Shown here piece by piece: positions 36,313-46,295 of a stretch of 64,000 bases of DNA. The stretch is from Pollenia angustigena (taxonomy: Eukaryota; Arthropoda; Insecta; Diptera; Polleniidae), in assembly GCA_930367215.1 (NCBI GenBank), contig OV884059.1:49508957-49572956 (forward strand). Direction: 5' to 3'. A program made the translations under genes and the position numbers. Each line of letters opens with the position of its first letter. Position 1 is the stretch's first letter. The notes below the pieces were generated by a model, which did no database searches, was not told where the DNA came from, and saw only the letters and a program-made list of their open reading frames with translations.

Positions 36313-36523
36313 TGTTGGCAACAACATGTTGTTTGATTTGTAATTTTTGTAATAGTAATGCATATAACTAGGGATGAAACGATACGATTACATGCAAGAA
36401 TCATACAACGAACGAATTTTAAGTGAATTTCTGTTTTGTTTTCAATTTAAAATGAATTTCTGTTTTTTAAAACGTAATATTTTAAATAATTGTATATTTT
36501 TTTTGTATAGGGTATAGTAACTC
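36313..36523 (-). repeat. Probable distal part of the second BEL LTR
   Basis: Starts TGTTGGCAACA and runs up to the Polinton target duplication. Joined in thought across the Polinton it continues at 55365 and ends ...TATTAACA at 56136, which would be one LTR of about 980 bp with TG...CA ends. Inference from position and end form only; no second copy of this LTR is in the window to compare. Confidence 0.45.
36518..36523. repeat. Polinton target site duplication, left
   Basis: TAACTC directly before the left TIR; identical to 55359-55364. Confidence 0.9.
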
Positions 36524-37540
36524 AGTAGTATATTTAGGATGGTCCTACGGCACTTTTTCCATACAAATTTGGGAGCATGGTATAACCCAGCAAACAATCA
36601 CTTGTTCCATACACATTTGGGAGCATGGTATAACCCAGCAAACAATTTCATGTAAAAACTATCCTCTATATATCCCTATGTATCCCCTTCCTATCTTGGA
36701 GGCGATATCGTAGTGAGCATTCGCTATCAAGATTTTATTTTCACCCTACAGTCGGTTGGTTAACTAAATAAGTTCATCGATTTGCAAGCTCCACCACTTT
36801 TATTGTCTGTGTATGTTTGTGTGTGCGTAAATGTGACCGTCTGGCAACCCTATGCGGGCTCTTTGTTAGGTGTTCGTAAAGAGTAGGGTGTGTCTGTGTA
36901 TGTTTGTGTGTGCGTAAATGTGACCGTCTGGCAACCCTATGCGGGCTCTTTGTTAGGTGTTCGTAAAGAGTAGGGTGTGCATGTGTGTAAATGTAACCAT
37001 CTGGCAACCCTATGCGGGGTCTTTGTCAGATGTTCGTAAAGAGTAGGGTGTGTGTATGTGTGTGTGTAAATGTGACCATCTGGCAACCCTATGCGGGGTC
37101 TTTGTTGGATGTTCGTAAAGAGTAGGGTGTGTGTAGATACAACCATGTCGAATGGTCTTTTTTATGTAATATGAAACTTTTTTATTTTTCAAATGAGTTG
37201 TACATACGTGACAAATTTAAGTTTCATAAAGTCTCAAATTTCTTGGAAATACAAAGAAATTTGAGTATTAGTTGAGCAGATGTGTAGGTGTTTAGAATTC
37301 TTAAAAAATCAAAACAAAAAAAAATAACTTAATAAATATTTTATAGAATCAGCTAATTGCTCCTTTTCACAATTATCTTTTTTATGTAATATAAAACCTT
37401 TTTATTTTTTTCAAATGAATTCTACATTTATTCGTAATAAATTTATTTTATGTTTGTAATATGATTTCATAAAAAAAGAAACTATGTTTATGAATTAGAT
37501 AATAAAACAAATAGTTTGATATATGTATGTATGTATATGT
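36524..37540. repeat. Polinton left terminal inverted repeat
   Basis: The reverse complement matches 55358-55258 and 53333-52422 with few differences. Outer part: two copies of a block GGGAGCATGGTATAACCCAG (around 36569 and 36621). Middle: four copies of a 70-100 bp unit containing GGCAACCCTATGCGGG and GTTCGTAAAGAGTAGGG (36835-37140). The frames here that repeat HPTLYEHLTK are artefacts of this tandem repeat. The inner boundary lies in the TATG run near 37540. Confidence 0.9.
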
Positions 37541-37719
37541 ATTTGTTTACATTTTATTAAAAATACAAGTAGGTGTTTAGAATTCTTAAAAAACTCAGAA
37601 AAATAACTTAATAAATATTTTATAAAGTCTGATGATTGTTCCTTTTCATAATTGTCTTGTTTATGTAATATGAAACCTATAAATAAAAACAATATTATGT
37701 TATGTTGTGTTATTTTATT

Positions 37720-38031
37720 TTAAATTTTATTAGGAATTTTTTCAGATTTTACAGATTCAAAATTAAAAATACGTTTATAAAGATTAAAAAGCTTAAGTGT
37801 TAACAAATGTTGTTTATAAAGTGTTTGACATCGACAAATGTTAAAGGTTTGTGAATAAACATTTTCACAATAATATCTATGTATGATATTATTTATACAT
37901 ATAAATGGACTATTTACATAATTATAAATTCTTAATTCATCTATAAGTTTCATAAATAAATCCATATGTTCCTTATCAATCTGGTAACTATGTTTTGTCA
38001 ATAATTCTTCCAATTCAGCTGATGATATCAT
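37720..38031 (-). CDS. Polinton ORF, unknown 103-aa protein
   Basis: Open from ATG 38031. It begins MISSAELEELLTKHSYQIDKE, with a charged helical N-terminus, then a Cys/Tyr-rich middle (CINNIIHRYYC, CRCQTLYKQH) and a basic tail. I do not recognise it. It is the gene nearest the left TIR and the first of three minus-strand ORFs that read toward the TIR. Codon use is like its neighbours and the frame is intact, which argues for a real gene. Confidence 0.5.
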   Translation of the reverse strand: MISSAELEELLTKHSYQIDKEHMDLFMKLIDELRIYNYVNSPFICINNIIHRYYCENVYSQTFNICRCQTLYKQHLLTLKLFNLYKRIFNFESVKSEKIPNKI

Positions 38032-38136
38032 TTTTGAGTTAAATCGTACTAGAGATGTACTCCGTTTAAAGACTTAAAATCAACTAAAAATAAAATGATC
38101 AACTTCAAATGTTTTATTAATTAATTAGGTTTTTCT

Positions 38137-38664
38137 TTATTTTAAATATAAATTCACATAATTTCTTAATAAAATTACATTCTTTTCAGCACATATTTGA
38201 TTAAAATTAGTATGTTTCTTACAAATATTAATATTAGGATTATTTTTATATAAAGTCTTGATATTTGGACAATTCAAATAATCTAAATTAATTATATATA
38301 TGTCGATTTCTCCTCCAAGTAGCTCCTTTAACCATCTAACTTTTTCAAATCCTTTAACATATAAAACAGGGTGTTCTTCTTCTTTTTTTCTTTTTTTTAT
38401 AGTTAATATTAAATATTCTATTAACTCTTTCAGTGTAGACTCTCCAGTATCCCAGTGTAGTCCATGCAAGTGATTATATAACCATTTATTTGTAAATCTA
38501 TCCTTATTACTTAATTCAGAATATTTTATTATTGATTCAATGTGAAAAGTTTGTTTTTCGATATCACTGATTGAAACACAGACTTCTTTAGCATGAAATT
38601 CATTATTGATGAAAAATCCTTGCACATCAACAACTATAAATTTATATTGTTGTTCCATTGTCAC
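38137..38664 (-). CDS. Polinton ORF, unknown 175-aa protein
   Basis: Starts MTMEQQYKFIVVDVQGFFIN (a second Met at residue 3 is an alternative). The first strand with VVDVQGF followed by KEVCVSI looks like the opening beta-hairpin of RNase H-fold proteins, which would put an acidic metal ligand at Asp13. A later block VLYVKGFEKVRWLKELLGG could be a second beta-alpha unit. This fold idea is weak inference. Similar VVDIQGF-type proteins, as I recall, occur in insect Polintons. Intact frame. Confidence 0.6.
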   Translation of the reverse strand: MTMEQQYKFIVVDVQGFFINNEFHAKEVCVSISDIEKQTFHIESIIKYSELSNKDRFTNKWLYNHLHGLHWDTGESTLKELIEYLILTIKKRKKEEEHPVLYVKGFEKVRWLKELLGGEIDIYIINLDYLNCPNIKTLYKNNPNINICKKHTNFNQICAEKNVILLRNYVNLYLK

Positions 38665-38719
38665 CCCTTATAAAACTAATTTAAAGATAAATAAAACATA
38701 TTCTATTTATAGTTTTTAT

Positions 38720-39010
38720 TTATTTATTTTCAAATATGAATTTATAATAAGCTCCATCCACAACTTTTTTTAAATAAAAATTTCCAGATGGTAAATCGTC
38801 CATAACTTCCGCTGGTAGGTTTGTGTATTTCTCCGGTAGGAATATTATATGAGTTTCCAACTCTAACATTGTTTTCGGACCAAACTTTGTAGATTTTTTT
38901 AAACATTTTAAAATTTTAATTTTCTTGTTTATGGGGAGTTGCTTTAACGGCATTATTTCCTTTAAATACTTTTTGATGATATTGTTTAGATAATTCAATG
39001 TTTTATTCAT
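38720..39010 (-). CDS. Polinton ORF, conserved-looking 96-aa protein
   Basis: ATG 39010. A basic, helical N-terminal half is followed by a compact segment with FGPKTMLELETHIIFLPEKY, NLPAEVMDDLPSGNFYLKKV and YYKFIF. The strand-rich C-terminal half would fit a small OB-like or nucleic-acid-binding fold, but I cannot assign it. A TATAAATA box sits on the minus strand at 39114-39107, about 97 bp upstream, in the repeat-rich divergent region shared with polB. It is the first gene of the leftward cluster. Confidence 0.55.
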   Translation of the reverse strand: MNKTLNYLNNIIKKYLKEIMPLKQLPINKKIKILKCLKKSTKFGPKTMLELETHIIFLPEKYTNLPAEVMDDLPSGNFYLKKVVDGAYYKFIFENK

Positions 39011-40208
39011 TTTCTAAACTTTTTTTAGTTGGTTAGAGGAAAAAGTTTACTTATTTAATTAACAATTTTTCAAATACTACTGATGAAACTGTGTTTTTGT
39101 ATCAGATATTTATACTATAATTTTATAGGTGAAGGGATTTTAGAAAATAATAGATGTAATGGTATAATTCTTTTTTTCATTAAATAGTTGTGGTTCTTGT
39201 TTATATAAACATAGAATTCTTGGAAAAACAAAGAAATATGCGACATGCATGTGCAGGTTTTTTCGAATTCTTGGAAAAACAATGAAATATGAGACATGAA
39301 TGTGCAGCTGTTTAGAATTCTTGGAAAAATAATGAAATATGAAACATGAATGTGCAGCTGTTTAGAATTCTTGGAAAAATAATTAAATATGAGACAAGAA
39401 TGTGCAGCTGTTTAGAATTCTTCGAAAAACAAAGACATATGAGACATGCATGTGCAGGTTTTTCGAATTCTTGGAAAAATAATGAAATATGAGACATGAA
39501 TGTGCAGCTGTTTAAAATTCTTGGAAAAAAACAAAGAAACCGCTGATGCTGCAGTTTTTGATTATATTAAATAAAATACAGTCAAATCCCGATAAATTAC
39601 CCCCCGAAAAATCATAATTCCCGATAATTCGTAAGAAATGACCGGTCCCTTGCGATTAAGAATTATCGAGATTCTACTGTAATGCAAAACTTTAAAATAA
39701 AAAAAAAATAAAAATAACAAAATAAATATTTTAAAGATTCTGCTGATTGCTGCTTTTCATATAATATGAAACCTTTTAATTTTTCGAATGAATTCTAAAT
39801 ATGTACGTGACAAATTTAAATTTCATAAAGTTTTTTTTTGAATGAGTCCTCATCTCAAAATTCTTGGAAAAAACAATTAAATATGAGTCATGCAAGTGCA
39901 GCTGTTTAGAATTCTTAGAAAAACAAAGAAACCGCTCTTGATGCGGTTTTTGATTAGGACTGTAGTCTCAAAATTCTTGGAAAAGACAATGAAATAGGAG
40001 TCATGCATGTGCAGCTGTTTATAATTCTTGGAAAAACAAAGAAACCGCTGATGTTGCGGTTTTTGATTATATAAACTTATGTGACACTTACCCCTAACTT
40101 ATTACTCCCCTAATTAACAATTTATGATATAAATATGTCTACTTCTGGAACACAGAACCATTCTTGTTCTGATAGTTAAATCATTGTGTTCTTTAATAAA
40201 AAAGTGAA
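39011..40208. repeat. Divergent control region with tandem repeats and hairpins
   Basis: Between the leftward genes and polB, a unit of about 55-62 bp built on TTTAGAATTCTTGGAAAAA, then A/T and GAGACATG(C/A)ATGTGCAG, is repeated about six times at 39205-39530 and again at 39855-40030. Three copies end in a hairpin-forming AAACCGC...GCGGTTT block followed by a T-run (39537-39560, a degraded copy, then 39929-39952 and 40037-40062). The small frames repeating SHISLFFQEF are shadows of this repeat. A role in replication or transcription control is inference. Confidence 0.75.
40128..40135 (+). promoter_or_regulatory. TATA box of polB
   Basis: TATAAATA, 74 bp upstream of the polB ATG at 40209. The same octamer occurs upstream of the 38720-39010 gene (minus strand) and of the 52098 gene, which suggests a shared promoter class in this element. 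Confidence 0.5.
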
Positions 40209-43200
40209 ATGGCTGGCGGTTTTATTTGTGAGTTTTGTGATAAAGTATTCACTTTGAATAGAAATTTAAGAAGACATGTTCGATTGCATCATGATGGACC
40301 ATCATCATCGTTTAAATGCCAAACATGTAATTTACATTTTTCGGATCGTAAGGAATGGCACCGACACTCACATTCTAATACAAAAGGTGACGGTAATGAT
40401 GAAGAAACAAATATTTACTGTAAAGGTTGTGAAAAAGATATAAAAAAAACAAATTGGCATTATCATATAAGGTCAAGTGCACATAAATTTAACTGTGTTG
40501 AAAAAGCAGATAATAATAGTGATATTAAATGCATAAAATCATCTTTTAACAATAGAATTGTCACATTTTTAATTGAAAACAACAATAAAAATAATTTAAT
40601 ACCTGAAAAATTTTTAACGGAAATAAGAGAGAAATTAATAAAATTATTAACAGACACCATGCAAAAACACGGAAACATAAAATTTAATATGGAACTGTAT
40701 GGTGAATATGTGCTGATTAAGGAAGGTGAAGATTCTTGTATGGTGGATATAAAATCCCATCAGACTAAAATGAACATTCTTACTATGCTTTCAACAAGAG
40801 ATGATATCCTAAATGTTTTCAACGAACAATGTAATATTATAATAAAAAAGATGAGCGAATTTCAGGAGCGTGATAGTGGCTGGGCATTAATTGAAATAAC
40901 ACGTTTGGAGATGAACATAAATCAATATAAGTGTATCAAAGGATCACAATACCTTCCTTTGCCAGCAAAAATAATGCAGAAAAAAGCATGTGTCAACGTA
41001 CAAAATAGAGACGAGTACTGCTTCAAGTGGGCTATAATATCAGCACTATACCCAGTCGATCCTGATTATACAAAGAGATGTTCATCGTATAAAATAAATA
41101 ATATTGAAGATGACATCATTTTGCTGAATAATGGAATCAAATTAAATTTCACCAACTTAAATTTCCCTCTTCCGATTAATCAAATAAAAGATTTCGAGAT
41201 TATGAATCCTGAAATAAGCGTGAATGTGTTTGGACTAGAAGATGATGTTGTAGTGGGACCATACTACTTCACCAAAGAAGAAAAGTCCAAACACATCAAC
41301 TTAATGCTGATAGAGGATGGAGAAAGATTCCATTACGTATGGATCAAAAATATTTCAAAGTAGGTTCACAATATTTATATTCTATTTATATATGAATATA
41401 TTATATTAATTTAAATCATTTTCTTTTTTCCTATTAATTACAGATTGATACGTAGTCAACTGACGAAACGGCAGAATCAAGTATACATCTGCAATACATG
41501 CTTAATCCATTTTCGTACAGAGACGTCGTTAATTAAACATAAAGAGGAATGTAATAAAATGGTTACAAGGATGCCTAGTATAGATAAAAGTAAGCTTAGT
41601 TTTAAAAATTTTAAAAAGCAAATGGATGTGCCTTTTGTTGTATACGCTGATTTTGAATGTATTCTGGAAACAGTAAACATTCAAAATTCTAAGAACGTAA
41701 AATCAACACAAAAGCATATTCCATTTGCTTATAGTTATTTTATTAAATGTTCGTATAACTCAGACTTAGATATTTTTAAAATTTATACTGGAACTGATGC
41801 GCCACAACATTTTTTTAAAACTTTAGTTGACGACATTTTAGCTATTTACACTAGTCATCTAAGTGTTATTAAACCAATGAATTCCTTAACACCCCTGCAA
41901 CAGATACAACATTATGAAAGCAAGACTTGTTATATTTGTACGAAATCTTTATCTAATGAAGATAAAGTAGCTGACCATTGTCATCTAACTGGTCAATATA
42001 GGGGTGCTGCTCATAATCAATGTAATTTAGAATATCAAATTGCAAATTTCATCCCTATATTCTTTCATAATCTTTCGGCATATGATTGCCACCTGTTTGT
42101 TAGAGAGCTTTCAACAATTGAAGGCGATATAAATATTATACCTTTAAATAAGGAGCTTTATGTGTCTATATCAAAAAGAATTTCTGTAAATGAAAAAGAT
42201 ACAATTGAGTTACGTTTTCTCGATTCATTTAGGTTTATGCCATCGAGTATAGCAAAATTAGCAAGTTATTTGTCCGACAGTGATTTAACGGTAGTAAAAT
42301 CAAGCTATCCAAATGATGAAGAATTTAATTTAATGAAACGTAAGGGTGTCTTTCCGTATGATTATTTAGATTCGATGAATCGTCTTGAAGAAATTCAATT
42401 ACCACCTCGGTCAATATTTTTCAATAAATTAAATAATGAGTCGTGTAGTGTGGAGGATTATGAACATGCACAAAAAGTATGGAAAACATTTAAATGTAGA
42501 ACATTAAAAGATTATCTACTTTTATATTTAAAAGTAGATATTCTTTTACTTTGCGATATATTTGAAAATTTCCGTAAAGTTTGTGCAAACATTTATAATT
42601 TAGATCCATGTCAATATTATACTACCCCAGGTTTATCCTGGGATGCAATGTTGAAAACAACTGCAATAGAATTGGAGTTGTTGACTGATATTAATATATA
42701 TAATTTTGTCCTTCGGGGCATTAGGGGAGGTATTGTTCAATGTTCTAATCGACATTCAATTGCTAATAATAAATATATTAGTAATTATGATTCTAACAAA
42801 GAATCAAACTACGTAATATATTTAGATGTTAATAACTTGTATGGCTATGCAATGTCACAATACCTCCCCTATAAAAATTTTAAATGGGTTGAAAATTATA
42901 ACCATTTCAACGTTAATAATATAGCTGAAGATTCTCCATTAGGATATATATTAGAGGTAGATCTAGAATATCCATCTACATTACACGACTATCATAATGA
43001 TTTACCATTTTGTGCTGAGAATAAAAAAATTGAAACCATGAAACAAAAGAAACTAATAACTGATTTAAATTGTAAAACTAATTACATAATGCATTATCGA
43101 AATCTTCAGCAATGTATTCAACATGGTTTAGTTTTAAAGAAAATACATAGAATTCTTCAATTTGACCAATCAAATTGGTTACAAAAATATATTGATTTAA

Positions 43201-44108
43201 ATAACCATCACAGAACACTAGCAAAAAATTCATTTGAACAAAATTTTTTTAAATTGTTGAATAATGCAGTATACGGGAAAACTATGGAAAATGTTGATAA
43301 GAGGAAAGACATTAAAATAGTATGTCAATGGGAGAATAGAGGTTAACGTTTAGGAGCCCGTGCTCTTATAGCTAAACCCAATTTCCATAGTTCACTTCAA
43401 ATTCATGAAGATATGCATGCTATCCAAATGAGTAGAATTAAAACTGAATACAACAAACCTATTTATGTTGGATTTGCAGTATTAGAAATATCCAAATTTA
43501 AAATGTACAGTTTTCATTATGATTACATAAAGCCTAAATATCGTGAAAACATTAAACTCAATTATATGGATACTGATTCCTTTATTTACGACATTAAAAC
43601 AGATGATCTATACAGAGATATTAAAAATGACATAAATACTCATTTTGATACATCTGCATATCCGATAGATAATGTCTACAATATCCCACTTCTTAATAAA
43701 AAAGTTTTAGGGATGATGAAGGATGAGTGTAATGGTAAAATTATTAAGGAATTCATTGGGTTAAGAGCTAAAATGTACTCAGTGAAAATTGATAGAGAAG
43801 ATAAGGAAATTAAAAGAATTAAGGGCGTTAAGCAATGTGTAACTAGTAAATTAAGTATAAATGACTTTAGAAAATGTCTTTTAGATAAAAAATTATATTA
43901 TAATTCAATGTATATATTTAGATCTAAGATACATCAAATTTATACTCAAAATATAAGAAAACTAACATTAAGTTATTTAGATGATAAGAGATTTATTAGA
44001 GATAATGGCGTTGATACTTTTGCATGGGGTCATTATAGAATAAATAACTATTATGAACTTATGGAAGAGGATGATGACATTCTTCTCAATGTAAATATAG
44101 ATTTTTAA
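40209..44108 (+). pseudogene. POLB: Polinton family B DNA polymerase (protein-primed type), one intron, one stop
   Basis: Exon 1 is 40209-41359, an 84-bp intron is 41360-41443, exon 2 is 41444-44108. Exon 1 starts with C2H2 fingers (CEFCDKVF...HVRLHH; CQTCNLHF...HRHSH). Its C-terminal part (KKACVNVQNRDEYCFKWAII, NVFGLE) is a conserved Polinton-type extension. Exon 2 carries another finger (CNTCLIHF), Exo I YADFECI, an endonuclease VII-like insert (CYICTKSL, DHCHLTGQYRGAAHNQCN), Exo II FHNLSAYDCHLF, Exo III LKVDILLLCD, motif A LDVNNLYGYAM, motif B NNAVYGKTMEN and motif C YMDTDS. An in-frame TAA at 43344-43346 lies between motifs B and C, so the product would lack motif C. It would replicate the element's DNA from a protein primer. 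Confidence 0.93.
41360..41443 (+). other. Intron in polB
   Basis: Donor GTAGGT at 41360, a T/C-rich tract (TTTTCTTTTTTCC) and acceptor TTACAG ending at 41443. The first frame ends at a TAG inside the donor, and removing exactly 84 bp puts the two frames in phase (split codon, 2+1). The protein similarity to other PolB proteins continues across the junction. Confidence 0.8.
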
Positions 44109-44188
44109 TTAATTTTAAGTTTTTATATGATTAGAAAAATTGTAATATAAAAAAAATTATGAAAAAAGAAAACGTTAAAATGTTGTTT

Positions 44189-44560
44189 TTATTTCAAACC
44201 ATATTTATTGAATAAAAATTTTAAACATAAATGGCCACAATTAAATGTATTGAATTTTTGTTTTTGTTCGTAATTATATTCGATGGGCAATTTTAAATAG
44301 TTGATGATTTCAAGTGGTGGTTGCAAGTTTCCAAAGCTGTCAAAGTATTCTTTATAATTGTGATTTTTATAATATGCTACCCAGTGTGTCCCAGGACCTT
44401 TTATATCATCCAGATTAACAATTCCACATTCATTCTTTAAGGCTTTTTTAGGTAAAGAATTACGCATAAAAACACCTCTAAAATGTTTTAGTTTTCTTCC
44501 ATATTTATTTAAATCTACATCTGTTAACGCTCGACTGGGTAGATTACTTAAAAGTTTTTT
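44189..44560 (-). CDS. PRO: Adenain-like cysteine protease
   Basis: Family C5-like (adenovirus protease) residues are visible: His in PGTHWVAYYK (about residue 64 of the open frame), acidic residue in FDSFGN (about 79), nucleophile Cys in NCGHLCLKF (about 113). Such proteases cut capsid precursor proteins during virion maturation. The open frame starts at TTG (44575) with no ATG before residue 37, although conserved sequence (RALTDVDLNKY, FRGVFMRNSLP) lies before that Met. It overlaps the end of the upstream PLA2 frame in the -1 phase, so I infer production as a PLA2-protease fusion by frameshifting, or a former fusion broken by a one-base change. Confidence 0.88.
   Translation of the reverse strand, partial: KKLLSNLPSRALTDVDLNKYGRKLKHFRGVFMRNSLPKKALKNECGIVNLDDIKGPGTHWVAYYKNHNYKEYFDSFGNLQPPLEIINYLKLPIEYNYEQKQKFNTFNCGHLCLKFLFNKYGLK
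44512..44560 (-). promoter_or_regulatory. Candidate -1 ribosomal frameshift site
   Basis: On the minus strand the PLA2 frame ends TCA AAA AAC TTT TAA. This holds the canonical slippery heptamer A AAA AAC (44560-44554) in the correct phase, and slipping by -1 enters the protease frame exactly. After an 8-base spacer, AATCTAC (44545-44539) can pair with GTAGATT (44518-44512), a 7-bp stem with a 20-base loop. The geometry matches known -1 sites; the alternative is a simple homopolymer length mutation. Confidence 0.5.
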
Positions 44561-45393
44561 GAAGCTGATGTACAATAAAGTCCATAACCAGATTTATATG
44601 GTTTAAGATATAAACCTTTTCCCATAGCAATTGATTCCATATATTTATTGTGACGTGTTGCTTCTGCCAATTGTTCTTTTCCATTCTTTATATCATTAAC
44701 AGCTTTAGCTATTGCTGATCCACCTGTAGCTAAACTTCCAAGAGCTGACAAGGCTGTTAAAACTGGAATCAATGGCAGAAATCCACCAACTTTAGGCACT
44801 GGAATAACTCTTGGTATACTTATATCAGCTTTCTTTTTTCTTTTAAAATCAGAGCGAACTGCTTTTTGTGCAATTAAAACAGCATCATTTATATTGGTAG
44901 GTTTCTCCTTTCTCAATAGTTTTAGAGTATTTTTAACAGTGCTAGAGAATAATTTCTTACTACACACTCTTTTCTTTCCACCTTTTCCTTTTTTTGATAT
45001 TCGATCTGTATTATTCTTCATACCTAATCCAAATTTTACTTTTGCCTTCATAGCGTTCGTAACAAACCAAGCGTTAGCTTTTTCTTTTAAATTACTTTCT
45101 TTAGATTTAACTCGTTGCCAAGCCTTTTCAGCTAATATCTGATCAGCTTTATGTCTTTTAGTTATATCGTCAGTTTCTGAATATGCAATATCGTGCTCTC
45201 TGCAAGCAGCATCTAATAAATTTATTCCTTTATCTCCTCTTGCTAATCGTTCTTTAAGTTTTGTACCCGGTCCGCAAAACTGATATCCAGGTAAATGTAA
45301 TTCAATTGGTAATTTGTTAATTAAGTTGTTGACTACTCCACGTCCAATTTTAAACTGATTAGTGTTGTGTATATTGTTATATCTTATAACCAT
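44548..45393 (-). CDS. Phospholipase A2 domain protein (parvovirus VP1-like)
   Basis: 281 aa from ATG 45393. Residues 35-75 hold the viral PLA2 signature: YQFCGPGTKLKERL (calcium loop) and DAACREHDIAYSE with the catalytic His67-Asp68 pair. Parvoviral versions open endosomal membranes during entry. Then a Lys/Arg-rich region (KKGKGGKKRVCSKK), a hydrophobic Ala/Leu/Gly segment (about 208-240, FLPLIPVLTALSALGSLATG) that could act on membranes, and a GKGLYLKPYKSGYGLY tail. A TATAAAAG box lies at 45454-45447 on the minus strand. It stops at the slippery site that leads into the protease frame. Role in this element is inferred from the family. Confidence 0.85.
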   Translation of the reverse strand: MVIRYNNIHNTNQFKIGRGVVNNLINKLPIELHLPGYQFCGPGTKLKERLARGDKGINLLDAACREHDIAYSETDDITKRHKADQILAEKAWQRVKSKESNLKEKANAWFVTNAMKAKVKFGLGMKNNTDRISKKGKGGKKRVCSKKLFSSTVKNTLKLLRKEKPTNINDAVLIAQKAVRSDFKRKKKADISIPRVIPVPKVGGFLPLIPVLTALSALGSLATGGSAIAKAVNDIKNGKEQLAEATRHNKYMESIAMGKGLYLKPYKSGYGLYCTSASKNF

Positions 45394-45446
45394 TTTATAT
45401 GTTCAGCGCTTAAAATTGTAATAATTATCTTTTTTGTAAAACATTA

Positions 45447-45454
45447 CTTTTATA
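45447..45454 (-). promoter_or_regulatory. TATA box of PLA2-protease unit
   Basis: TATAAAAG on the minus strand, about 54 bp upstream of the ATG at 45393. Confidence 0.45.
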
Positions 45455-45486
45455 GTTAATTATTTTATTACTCGTCAATATGTGAA

Positions 45487-45590
45487 TAGTTAAACAGATC
45501 GAAAACAGATATAAAACAGATCAGAAGCAGATATAAAGCAGATCGAAAACAGATATAAAACAGATCAGAAGCAGATATAAAGCAGAGCAC
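45487..45590 (+). repeat. TATA-bearing minisatellite upstream of ATPase gene
   Basis: Two copies of about 48 bp, each made of CAGATCGAAAACAGATATAAAA followed by a similar half with GAAGCAGATATAAAG. The array ends 7 bases before the ATPase start codon. Each half carries GATATAAA, a TATA-like core. Confidence 0.85.
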
Positions 45591-45596
45591 AGCAAT

Positions 45597-46283
45597 ATGC
45601 GAATAGTTAAACAAACGAAACAAATTGTTATTAGAAATGCTGATGTTGAAAAAGAAAAAAAATCTAAAATTGTACATAGCACACTATTACCAAACACAAT
45701 AAGAGCGTTAATTGTTGGACCATCAAACTGTGGTAAGACTAATGTAATGATTAGTCTTATAGAAAGTCCTAATGGTCTTTGTTTCAAAAACATATACATA
45801 TATTCTAAATCCTTATATCAACCGGAATATTGTTATTTAAGAAAACTTATTAAACCCATAAAAGATATAAATCTATTTACATTCTCGGAAAATGAAAAAG
45901 TTTTAAGTCCAGCTAAAGCAAATCCACACTCTATAATAATATTCGATGATGTTATTTGTGGTAAACAAGACACTGTAAGAGATTACTTTTGTATGGGTAG
46001 ACATAAACATATAGATTGTTTCTATTTATGTCAAACATATACAAAAATTCCTAAACATTTGATACGTGATAATGCAAATATGATTATAATATTTAAACAA
46101 GATGAAATGAATTTAAAGCATATATATAATGATCATGTTATCGGTGATATGTCATTTAAACAGTTTATAACAATTTGTAAGGAATGTTGGAAAGATAATT
46201 ATGGTTTTGTTGTTGTCAGTAAGGACGATCCAATTAATGGCGGTCGTTATAGGAAGGGATTTAATAATTTTATTCAATTATAA
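45597..46283 (+). CDS. ATP: FtsK/HerA-type packaging ATPase
   Basis: 228 aa, intact. Walker A is IVGPSNCGKTNVM (residues about 38-50) and Walker B is HSIIIFDDVICG (about 111-122), followed by MGRHKHIDCFYLCQTY, the sensor-like segment typical of the A32/FtsK-HerA packaging ATPases of Polintons, virophages and large DNA viruses. It should drive genome packaging into the capsid. I chose the ATG at 45597, right after the minisatellite. Flanked on both sides by the same repeat family; transcription is toward the capsid cluster. Confidence 0.92.
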   Translation: MRIVKQTKQIVIRNADVEKEKKSKIVHSTLLPNTIRALIVGPSNCGKTNVMISLIESPNGLCFKNIYIYSKSLYQPEYCYLRKLIKPIKDINLFTFSENEKVLSPAKANPHSIIIFDDVICGKQDTVRDYFCMGRHKHIDCFYLCQTYTKIPKHLIRDNANMIIIFKQDEMNLKHIYNDHVIGDMSFKQFITICKECWKDNYGFVVVSKDDPINGGRYRKGFNNFIQL

Positions 46284-46295
46284 GTAAGATTTTAT

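Noticed and set aside
36774..37192. Frames of 60-77 aa with repeated HPTLYEHLTK in the TIRs (also 52812-53184)
   Set aside because: They come from the tandem units in the TIR and occur as mirror copies at both ends.
39115..39497. Small frames repeating SHISLFFQEF
   Set aside because: Shadow of the GAATTCTTGGAAAAA tandem repeat.
39205..40060. CRISPR-like reading of the regular repeats
   Set aside because: Spacers are not unique and the units are degenerate tandem repeats in a eukaryotic transposon.
44894..45142. 82-aa plus-strand frame opposite the PLA2 gene
   Set aside because: Antisense shadow of a well-supported gene, rich in Phe from complementary Lys codons.
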